Positions 18,347 through 26,893 of a stretch of DNA of 64,000 bases are shown here, piece after piece. The notes beneath the pieces were generated by a model. The model saw only the letters and a program-made list of their open reading frames with translations, searched no databases and had not been told where the DNA came from. The position numbers and the translations under genes are program-made. Positions within the stretch are counted from its first letter, which is position 1. Every line of letters starts with the position of its first letter. The stretch comes from Cafeteria roenbergensis. Its lineage: Eukaryota; Sar; Bigyra; Bicosoecida; Cafeteriaceae. The DNA lies in NCBI GenBank assembly GCA_008330645.1, contig VLTN01000006.1:558001-622000 (forward strand), read 5' to 3'.

Positions 18347-21300
18347 ATGGCCGGCCAGCTCGACTACGATGGGAGCGCGTTTCGCTACTTTGCGGCATGC
18401 ATGCTGATGCTGTACCTCATCCCGGGCGGCTGGTTCGCGTGGGCCGCCCACTCCGCCTTCAAGAAGTCCACTGGCCCCGAGGCTGTCAAGGTGCGTGCGC
18501 AGCCCTGCGGCGCCCTCCGGCGCTCGCCGCCGGCGAATCGCGCGCCCCTGCTCAGCCCTGGCGGTGCCCTCTACTGCGGCGCCAGGCTCCTGCCACCCCG
18601 GGACCTGCTTGCGCGGCGCGGTGGCTGTCGCGCCCGCGTGCCACGTTGGCCAGTTCCTGCTCGCCTAGCGCAATCCGCCCCCCAGCAAGCCCTCGCGCGC
18701 GACTGCCCTCGCCGCCCCCTCCCGCACGGGCCGCGCCTGCTGCGGCCGAAGCTGCAGCAGTTGGCCCCGCCGCGCGCGGGCTTGCGCCGTTCGGCTGCTC
18801 CGCTGCGCCAGCGCGGCACCTGCACCTGCCCCAGGCAGCAGCTCCCCCCGCGCGCGACTGCGCCACCCCCGGTCGCCCGACCGCTCCTCTTTGGTGAACT
18901 GCGAGCGCCGCAGGGACGGTCAAAGCCGGAGGCCCAGATGCTCAAGACCCGCATCGGGCGCATCAAGCTCTTCACGCCCTGCTTCATGCTCAACCTGGCG
19001 ATGCTCGTCACGGCCGTGCTCTGCCTCTGCTACCTGGTGCCCTCCATCCTCACGGAGGCCGCCATCAAGCAGTACGACCCCTTCGCGGTGAGGCCAGCCT
19101 TGCTGTCCCCAGGCGGCGGCGTTGCAGTGCGCGGGCGCCGCTTCTGCGCGGCGGCCGCTGTCGCTCCCGCCCGCGAGCGCTTGCCCGCCCTCTCCCCCAT
19201 GCCGCCGCCCCGCAGATCCTCGGCATCGAGGACACCGCAACCGACCGCGAAATCAAGAAGGCGTACCGCAAGCTCTCGCTCAAGTACCACCCCGACAAGC
19301 GCCAGGGCAACGAAGACATGTTCGTGCACATCACGAAGGCCTACCAGGCGCTCACGGACGAGGTCGCCAAGGAGAACTTCCGCCTGTACGGCAACCCTGA
19401 CGGCAAGCAGGCCATCGGGTTCGGCATTGGCCTCCCCGCGTTCCTCACGGACGAGGCAAACAGGCCTTTCGTGCTGGCCGGCTACATCGTTGCGCTGGTT
19501 GTGGGCGTCCCCTTCGTCTTCTACCTCCTCTACCTCTCCTGCCGCGGCGTGGAGGCGCCCCGCCTCAAGATGCGAATCGAGACTGCGAACTACACGCTCG
19601 CGCACATCAAGGAGCAGAACGAGCCCTTCCAGTCCCGCAAGTTCCGCGTGTCCGAGGTGGTGGCCGGCCTGCCCGACCTCCAGGACCTCGCGCAGAAGGC
19701 TGTCAAGGGAGGCAAGATCGACATTGACCCCGAGGCGCTCGAAGACCTGGTGGAAGTCATCGAGGAGCGCCTGGACTCGGCCGGCGGCGCTGGGGCCTTG
19801 GTCCCGTCCGCCGACGCGTCTTCCATCGTGGTGGCCTCCCCGGGCCAGCCCACGTCGCTCTGGCCGGCCGAGACTGGCGAGCCCGTGACCCTCCTGCCCC
19901 GCGTGAAGCTCTGGAACCCCCTTGTGGAGGCCGAGTACAAGGCCGGCCCGCCTCGCGGCGACCGGGTCCAGGTCGTCCACCGCATCCGCTACGACGGCCT
20001 GCCCCCCAGCGAGCAGCGCCGTGGCATCGCCCCGTCCATGTTCATCAACCCCCTCGTCTTCGACCGCAACCACGCCCTGCTGTGGGCGCACATGCTCCGC
20101 ATCTCGCCCGACACCCCCGCCCTCCAGGCCATCCTCTCCACCGGGGCCGGCGCCGAGACCCTCCAGCAGATGCTCATGCTCGCCGAGCAGGGCCTCGTCG
20201 CCAGCGCGCAGACTGCCGCCCGGGGTGCCTGGATCAACCCCGCCACCTTCGTCGGGGCCAACCCCCCCTCCCGCGAGGACGCTGACGCGATCATCAAGGC
20301 CATGGGGAAGCGCCCCGCCGCGGCGGCCAAGGCCAGCGCCAAGAGCAAGGTCAAGAAGCGCAAGACTGCCGCGGAGCGCACCCTCGCCAAGAAGATCCGC
20401 CAGGCGAAGGAAGCCGGCGACGAGGAGGAGCTCGCCAAGCTGGAGGCCAAGGGCGCAGCCAAGGCCGAGAGCCGCGCGTCCAGCATCGAGACGGGATACG
20501 CTGCCGACGACCTGGAGGGCGACGACAAGCTCGACTGGGCTGAGGCCGTGAAGGACTTCCACCGAGGCGTGGAGAAGCTCAGCTTCAACGTGGTCAGCCA
20601 GCAGCGCCCTGCGGACTGCGTCCGCACCCTCCTCATGGCGCAGCGCATCGCCCAGGCCTTGCCGCCCACGGCCTCCCCTCTCGCGCAGATCCCCGCGCTG
20701 GCGAGCAACGCCGCCCTCATCGACATGGTGGGCACCGAGGCCCTCAAGCGAGCGGTCGCCCGCCGCCGTGCCGCTGCCGACGGCGAAGACGTCGACGAGG
20801 ACTCTGCAGCCGGCACCACCGCCGCCGCCGCCGCGACGGCCGGCAAGCCCCGCAGGTCCAAGGCCCGCAAGGCGGCCGCCAAGAGCGCAACCGTGCCTCA
20901 CAGGCGCACGAAGCTCGACGACCCCGACGACGCCCTGCCGGGGGAGGACGACGACGTGCCGGAGGACGAGGCCGAGTTCAGGCAGGCGTGGCCCCAGTGG
21001 TTCCGCCTCGCTCGCCGTGGGTGGTTCGCCGATCGCGGCGAGCTCGCCGCGCTGGCTGAGCTCCCGGCGGAGGAGCGCGCCACCCTCCTGGCCGGCCAGG
21101 CCGTGGACCCGCAGGCCGCCCAGGAGGTCGAGGACCTTGTGCGGTCCTTGCCTCGCGTCAGCCTCGAGGCCAGCGCCACGATCAAGCGGTTCGACTTCAG
21201 CGCAGCGGGCGCCGGCGGGGCCCCGCGCCTGAAGGAGGAGTTTGACGCCTTTGAGACGGAGGACGAGGACGGCGAGCCTCACACCGTTCAGGAGAACGAG

Positions 21301-22146
21301 ATCATCAAGGTCGACGTCATCCTGCGCCACGAGAACTTCGGCTGCACCGCGCCCGAGGGGGGGCCTGCCCCGCCCGCCAAGCGCGCGAGCACGGACGGCG
21401 ACGAGGAGGACGACGAGGACGCCAAGCTGCCTGGCTCCGGCGAGCCCGACGACGGCGACGACGGCGACGACATCATCGAGGAGGACGACGGCATCACTGT
21501 CCGCAAGTCCCGCAGGCCAGTCGCCAGCGTGGCGCCTCTGGCCGACGAGCCCAACGCCCAGGTGCCGGTGCCCGAGCCCCACACGCCCTTCCTTGACAGG
21601 CCGCTGCCCAAGACGGAGCGCTGGGCCTTGTTCGTCTGCACGGACCGCGGGTGGATCCTCAACGCGGAGACGCTCTGGTCCCCGGCAAGGGGCATCGTGC
21701 ACGCGATTCACACCGCGGACGCGAAGACTGCCCGCGTGGACGTCAGCATCCCCGAGCGCTTCCTCCCCGGCCCGGGCGAGCACCGCCTGTTCGTCGTGGC
21801 CATGTGCCTCGACTACGCGGGGCTCGACGTCGTGCAGGAGCTCGGCACAATCCGCCTGGACGTCAACCGCATGCTCCCCCGCAGCGAGGAGCGCATGAAG
21901 ACTCTGCGGCTCCGGGCGCAGCAGGCGGAGAAGGACAAGGCCATGCACCGCGCCCACGCCCTGAACAAGAAGGAGGCAGAAGGCGGCGCCGGGTCGGAGG
22001 ACAGCGAGAGCGACGGGGAAGGCGCAGAGGACGCGGCAGGCGAGGAGGAAGAGGAGGAGCAGGGTGGCGACATTTTCGAAGAGCTTCACACCATCGTCCG
22101 GCCGGCCAACCAGCTGGATGATGAGGACGAGGATGCGATTGAGTGA
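18347..22146 (+). CDS. SEC63: ER translocation protein SEC63
   Basis: Three exons, 18347-18490, 18914-19087 and 19216-22146, all phase 0, give 1,082 residues. Transmembrane segments lie near residues 12-33, 72-92 and 178-200. A lumenal J domain follows the second (ILGIEDTATDREIKKAYRKL) with the HPD tripeptide at 131-133. This TM/TM/J/TM order defines SEC63, which recruits BiP/Kar2 to the Sec61/Sec62 translocon. The cytosolic part holds the two Sec63/Brl regions, recognisable at LEVWNP-like and EERWALFVCTDR-like stretches. It is interrupted by Lys/Ala- and Asp/Glu-rich inserts. The protein ends in a strongly acidic tail (DDEDEDAIE), the region that in other SEC63 proteins is phosphorylated by CK2 and binds Sec62. 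Human SEC63 is 760 residues, so the inserts make this one longer. Confidence 0.93.
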
Positions 22147-22604
22147 TCTCGCAGCGCTGCCAACGGGGCGCCAAACCTTGCGTTGCAGTTGAAGAGTCTG
22201 GCAGAACAAGCGAGGCGCACGCACCTCAATCCCCCCCCCCCTCCCCCTCCCCCCTGCGCCCGCGAACACGACTGAGTTTCGTGCGGTGCCTGGTCATCGA
22301 GGAGCAGAAACCCGTTCTGCGGCTTGCCATGGGCAGAGTGACGGCTTGAAGCCGGCAAGGCAGACTCGGGAGGCAGCGTCGCTGGCTCTGATTGGCAGCG
22401 ACCATCATTGCGCGCCTGTCCGAGTCTCTCTCTCGCACCCCCACCTTGTTCACGACCACTGCTGCGCGCAGCCACGCGCGCTCGGTGGCAGCGCGAAGCA
22501 GCCACGGCCAGGCCGAGGCACCACCCATCCAGCACAAATGGCCATTGCTGGCCCTGCGTCATGCAAGCGCACATAGCCCGAGCAAGCCCGCTGCCACCAA
22601 GCCA
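22147..22604. other. Convergent spacer
   Basis: Tail-to-tail spacer between SEC63 and the glycosyltransferase. It contains C-rich runs near 22230-22260 and a somewhat AT-richer stretch around 22380-22450. No gene or RNA cloverleaf was recognised. Confidence 0.45.
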
Positions 22605-24014
22605 CTAAGCACCAAGCCAGCACTTGACGGCCATCCCACTGTCCATGCTGAGAAAGTCGGTTGGCCGCAGACCTGTGCCCGACTGGGGGTGAGAGGTCGC
22701 GTGGACAAAGGACGCATAGCCGAGGTCCTCGCCACATCCAGCACGGAACGCTCCCAGGACGTCGTTGAGTAGCGATCCAGGCACGAACGACAAGGCCCAG
22801 GCGTCTGGGGCGAGGTGCCGCTGCGCGTCGTCGAGCAGCCCCGGCATGCGGCACCGAAGCGAGCGTACTCGCTCTGGCGAAAGTTGAGTGGCTTCCTCTC
22901 CCGGCCCGCCACCGCTCGGAGCAGCAATCGGGTCCGCCAGCACACCGAGCGCCTCGTGCAGGGCCACCCCCGTGCGCAGGGCCGCGAGCGACAAAAAGTC
23001 ACCGTCGAGCCCAGTGCACACTCCAGCCCGGGCCTTGCCTGAGGCGCACCACTCGCGTGTCCACCTGCGGTGCACGGACGCTGCCTTGGCCGAGGAGGCT
23101 GGGTCCCGCCCGAACAGCGCTTGCATCGCTGCCCGCGACAACATCACTGGCGACCGGTCCGGCACTGCGGCGAACGGCAGCCCAGCAGTCGTCCCAGAAA
23201 AGGTTCGCCTGGGTCCCAGAAGCACCGGGAGGTCCGATGTACAACAGCCCAGCTGCTCGACGGAGCGAATCTGCCGCTCCATGCCGGGCCGCCAGACGAA
23301 GTTGTCGTCCCACAGCCGGACGACCCACCGATGGTGAGGCTGTGCTCGGCGCGCCCAGACATCAGACCAGACGTCTAGAAGGAGGTCTAGCCTGGAATCG
23401 GGCCGAGCGTCAGCGGAAGGCGCCACGACATGCACGACTGCACCCGCCGCCTCAAGCGCTGGCGCCGGCTCGCTTGCCATCCAGATCAGACCCGGAATGC
23501 TGCGACCCCACACTTTGTGTGCCGCCGCCGCCTGGTGAACCCGGGTGGCTTCTACAACGGCGAAAGGCAGCACCTGTTCCCAAAAGCGCGCGTTCGGCGG
23601 CGCCCTGTCGTCGTCGACAACACCACTCTGGGCTCCGGAGGGCGGACACGAGGCACCGCCCCCCAGGGCCGGCACGCCAGATGATGGTGGGGCACCTCGC
23701 CTCGCTTCTTGCAAGCGCTGCTCCAAGCAAGGTGCAGCCTGGAGACCCCATACAATCACACTGAGCGCGCCTGCCACTGCAATGAAGCCAAAGGCACGCA
23801 GCCTGCGTCCCAGCTGCCCCCCTCGACAGACTGGGAGCTGCCAAGATGCGCCCCCGACCATCTTGGAGAGGCACTCCTTGGCCGGGGTCCCCTCCCCCCT
23901 CCAAACCCCGCGCCCCGGTTCGGTGCTCAGCTCGTCTCGATTCGGCAAGGGCTCTGCAACTGGCCCGATTCTCAAATCGGGCGCACGGGTCCTGCTCCTG
24001 GAGCCCTCAAGCAT
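22605..24014 (-). CDS. Fringe-like type II membrane glycosyltransferase
   Basis: One exon of 469 residues if translation starts at the ATG at 24014; the frame extends upstream only to a GTG. A second ATG at 23861 would leave a ~20-residue cytosolic tail before the single anchor (LRAFGFIAVAGALSVIVWG), the usual type II Golgi layout. The catalytic part has WVVRLWDDNFVW at about residue 230-241, with a DDN equivalent to the DxD metal and UDP-sugar site of fringe/GT31 enzymes. It is followed by VLLGPRRTFSGTTAGLPFAA, similar to the GGAG-type acceptor loop. Later Cys and Asp residues (CTGLDGDFLS) match the family's second half. It probably adds a sugar to secretory glycoproteins. Donor and acceptor are unknown. 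The upstream region merges with the tRNA repeat array. Confidence 0.65.
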   Translation of the reverse strand: MLEGSRSRTRAPDLRIGPVAEPLPNRDELSTEPGRGVWRGEGTPAKECLSKMVGGASWQLPVCRGGQLGRRLRAFGFIAVAGALSVIVWGLQAAPCLEQRLQEARRGAPPSSGVPALGGGASCPPSGAQSGVVDDDRAPPNARFWEQVLPFAVVEATRVHQAAAAHKVWGRSIPGLIWMASEPAPALEAAGAVVHVVAPSADARPDSRLDLLLDVWSDVWARRAQPHHRWVVRLWDDNFVWRPGMERQIRSVEQLGCCTSDLPVLLGPRRTFSGTTAGLPFAAVPDRSPVMLSRAAMQALFGRDPASSAKAASVHRRWTREWCASGKARAGVCTGLDGDFLSLAALRTGVALHEALGVLADPIAAPSGGGPGEEATQLSPERVRSLRCRMPGLLDDAQRHLAPDAWALSFVPGSLLNDVLGAFRAGCGEDLGYASFVHATSHPQSGTGLRPTDFLSMDSGMAVKCWLGA

Positions 24015-24301
24015 AGCAGGCGAGCCGCCAGATCGCGTACCCCGCGGGATCGCCACCGTCGTGACCTGCCACGCCACCCCTCAACGACCCGCCCGGAAGC
24101 TCCTTCCCAAAGCACACAGCGCTCTGGCTGCACTCTCCCAAACGACGAGAAAAACGCTCACAGTGGAAGAAGCTGTCTTCCGGAGGCCGTGTCGAGGCGA
24201 CCAGTGACGCGGGAAACAGACCCGAGTGGGCGCGTGCGGGGCGTGGGCGGCAGGCGGTGTGTGTTCCCGGCGCCGGGGACCAAAAAGAGCAAAAGAACAA
24301 G

Positions 24302-24374
24302 TACTCGAACCGGGTCTCGATCCCGGGACTTCCACATTATCAGTGTGACGCGCTACCGACTGTGCCATCCGAGC
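24302..24374 (-). tRNA. tRNA-Ile(GAT)-like gene, array copy 1
   Basis: 73 nt fold as a full cloverleaf. The acceptor stem is 7 bp (GCTCGGA with TTCGAGT, G1-U72 a wobble). The D arm has G18G19. The anticodon stem TCACA/TGTGG closes loop CTGATAA, giving anticodon GAT (Ile, ATC codons). The T arm is CCGGG/CCCGG. Discriminator is A73. The A box (TGGCACAGTCGG) fits the consensus and the B box (GGATCGAGACC) has one deviation, A54 for T54. The D stem has one A12-C23 mismatch. T runs for Pol III termination follow on the minus strand (24294-24291 and 24286-24282). Function is plausible but unproven. A nuclear GAT anticodon for Ile is unusual. Confidence 0.75.
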
Positions 24375-24938
24375 AGATTGGCAGACGTCAAAATTCTGAC
24401 AATCCAGTGCGTACCATCCGGAGCAAGCCAGCGCCGCAAACGGAGCAACACACTCCCCTGCCAGTGGACACGCCACCGGGCGAGGGACGCGCCACGCGCC
24501 CCCCCCCCCCCCCCCCACACGCCCCGACAGGCACTGGTCGCCTGGCACTCACCCCTGCCGCGGGTGTGCCTGTGCCGGGGCGGCAGCCGGGCGCGAAACC
24601 TGCTCCGGTGGCTCGACCGAGCGCGGGGGGCGCCGTACCCGCTGCTGGTGCTGGTGTTGCCGCCGCCCGTGGTCGGCAGGGCCCGGGGGCGGGCGGGGCC
24701 CATGCTCCCCTGGCTGTGCGACGGGGGAGCGGGCCCGCCCTGGACAGAGTCGACGGCGAGCGGGCGGCATTTGCTGCCGCCGATGCGCGCAGCAGTGGTT
24801 CCGCGTGCGGCCTTCACTGGGGGGCGTGTCGAGGCGACCAGTGACGCGGGAAATAGACCCGAGTGGGCGCGTGCGGGGCGTGGGCGGCAGGCGGTGTGTG
24901 TTCCCGGCGCCGGGGGCCAAAAAGAGCAAAAGAACAAG

Positions 24939-25011
24939 TACTCGAACCGGGTCTCGATCCCGGGACTTCCACATTATCAGTGTGACGCGCTACCGACTGT
25001 GCCATCCGAGC
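24939..25011 (-). tRNA. tRNA-Ile(GAT)-like gene, array copy 2
   Basis: Identical over its 73 nt to copy 1, including the A12-C23 mismatch, A54 and the downstream T runs. It is 637 bases from copy 1. Confidence 0.75.
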
Positions 25012-25573
25012 AGATTGGCAGACGTCAAAATTCTGACAATCCAGTGCGTACCATCCGGAGCAAGCCAGCGCCGCAAACGGAGCAACACACTCCCCTGCCA
25101 GTGGACACGCCACCGGGCGAGGGACGCGCCACGCGCCCCCCCCCCTCCACACGCCCCGACAGGCACTGGTCGCCTGGCACTCACCCCTGCCGCGGGTGTG
25201 CCTGTGCCGGGGCGGCAGCCGGGCGCGAAACCTGCTCCGGTGGCTCGACCGAGCGCGGGGGGCGCCGTACCCGCTGCTGGTGCTGGTGTTGCCGCCGCCC
25301 GTGGTCGGCAGGGCCCGGGGGCGGGCGGGGCCCATGCTCCCCTGGCTGTGCGACGGGGGAGCGGGCCCGCCCTGGACAGAGTCGACGGCGAGCGGGCGGC
25401 ATTTGCTGCCGCCGATGCGCGCAGCAGTGGTTCCGCGTGCGGCCTTCACTGGGGGGGGGCGTGCCGATGCGACGAGTGACGCGGGAAATAGACCCGAGTG
25501 GGCGCGTGCGGGGCGTGGGCGGCAGGCGGTGTGTGTTCCCGGCGCCGGGGGCCAAAAAGAGCAAAAGAACAAG

Positions 25574-25646
25574 TACTCGAACCGGGTCTCGATCCCGGGA
25601 CTTCCACATTATCAGTGTGACGCGCTACCGACTGTGCCATCCGAGC
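25574..25646 (-). tRNA. tRNA-Ile(GAT)-like gene, array copy 3
   Basis: Identical over its 73 nt to copies 1 and 2, 635 bases from copy 2. Its unit has a few private changes outside the tRNA (for example catgccaccg for cacgccaccg), so the tRNA is more conserved than its flanks. Confidence 0.75.
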
Positions 25647-26209
25647 AGATTGGCAGACGTCAAAATTCTGACAATCCAGTGCGTACCATCCGGAGCAAGC
25701 CAGCGCCGCAAACGGAGCAACGCACTCCCCTGCCGGTGGACATGCCACCGGGCGAGGGACGCGCCACGCGCCCCCCCCCCCCCTCCACACGCCCCGACAG
25801 GCACTGGTCGCCTGGCACTCACCCCTGCCGCGGGTGTGCCTGTGCCGGGGCGGCAGCCGGGCGTGAAACCTGCTCCGGTGGCTCGACTGAGCGCGGGGGG
25901 CGCCGTACCCGCTGCTGGTGCTGGTGTTGCCGCCGCCCGTGGTCGGCAGGGCCCGGGGGCGGGCGGGGCCCATGCTCCCCTGGCTGTGCGACGGGGGAGC
26001 GGGCCCGCCCTGGACAGAGTCGACGGCGAGCGGGCGGCATTTGCTGCCGCCGATGCGCGCAGCAGTGGTTCCGCGTGCGGCCTTCACTGGGGGGTCGTGT
26101 CGAGGCGACGAGTGACGCGGGAAATAGACCCGAGTGGGCGCGTGCGGGGCGTGGGCGGCAGGCGGTGTGTGTTCCCGGCGCCGGGGGCCAAAAAGAGCAA
26201 AAGAACAAG

Positions 26210-26282
26210 TACTCGAACCGGGTCTCGATCCCGGGACTTCCACATTATCAGTGTGACGCGCTACCGACTGTGCCATCCGAGC
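26210..26282 (-). tRNA. tRNA-Ile(GAT)-like gene, array copy 4
   Basis: Identical over its 73 nt to the other three copies, although this unit is truncated and more diverged at its right end. Confidence 0.75.
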
Positions 26283-26746
26283 AGATTGGCAGACGTCAAA
26301 ATTCTGACAATCCAGTGCGTACCATCCGGAGCAAGCCAGCGCCGCAAACGGAGCAACACACTCCCCTGCCAGTGGACACGCCACCGGGCGAGGGACGCGC
26401 CACGCGCCCCCCCCCCTCCACACGCCCCGACAGGCACTGGTCGCCTGGCACTCACCCCTGCCGCGGGTGTGCCTGTGCCGGGGCGGCAGCCGGGCGTGAA
26501 ACCTGCTCCGGTGGCTCAACTTAGCGCGGGGGAGCGCCGTGCCCGCTGCTGGTGCTGGTGTTGCCGCCGCCCGTGGTCGGCAGGGCCCGGGGATGGGCGG
26601 GGCCCATGCTCCCCTGGCTGTGCGATGAGGGAGCGGGCCCGCCATGGATGGTGTCGAGAATTGCTCGGTCCACGCAGCACAACTTTTTGTTGCCGAGCCG
26701 CAGTCGGAATATACCTCTCAAGCTCCAGCGCAACAAAGGCTTAAAA

Positions 26747-26819
26747 CACTCCAACTGGGTCTCGGCCCCGGGACTTTCACACTTTCAGTGTGACGTGCAA
26801 TCGAATGAGCCATCCGAGC
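26747..26819 (-). pseudogene. Diverged tRNA-like copy with anticodon GAA
   Basis: A 73-nt relative of the array tRNAs shares the acceptor 5' strand GCTCGGA, the anticodon stem start and the AAGTCCCGGG segment. Its anticodon loop is CTGAAAG, giving GAA (Phe). The D stem (GCTC/GCAC) has two mismatches, the G18G19 pair is lost, the T stem and acceptor each have one mismatch and position 73 is G. A TTTT run follows directly (26746-26743). The unit around it no longer resembles the array. It is probably a decayed older copy; a functional tRNA-Phe is unlikely. Confidence 0.6.
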
Positions 26820-26893
26820 ATGCTTGTCGATCGCAGCGGTTTCCTGGCTTGGCCCGAGTGGTGACGAAACCGAAACCATGCTCAACGTCAACA

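Larger units (their letters stand above)
24188..26650. repeat. Tandem array of four ~636-bp units, each with one tRNA-like gene
   Basis: Units begin at 24188, 24825, 25460 and 26096 (periods 637, 635 and 636). The fourth is cut short near 26650, where similarity stops. Each starts near cgtgtcgaggcgac, carries a minus-strand tRNA-like gene about 115 bases in, then a long C run of variable length that accounts for part of the period differences, then a GC-rich stretch ending at ccttcactgg. Units are almost identical. Units 1 and 2 share gcgcgaaacc where 3 and 4 have gcgtgaaacc, which suggests pairwise duplication or gene conversion. Open frames run through the array because the period is close to a multiple of three, but I see no protein family. 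Confidence 0.95.

Noticed and set aside
19030-22269. A 1,079-codon minus-strand open frame
   Set aside because: It is the antisense shadow of SEC63 exon 3; the plus strand carries the J domain and transmembrane segments.
22605-24077. Start of the glycosyltransferase at 24077
   Set aside because: That codon is GTG; the ATG at 24014 or 23861 is used instead.
23709-26744. A 1,011-codon plus-strand open frame through the tRNA array
   Set aside because: It stays open because the unit length is near a multiple of three and stops are rare at this GC content. Its translation is Arg/Pro/Gly-rich and simply reads the tRNA repeat in antisense.
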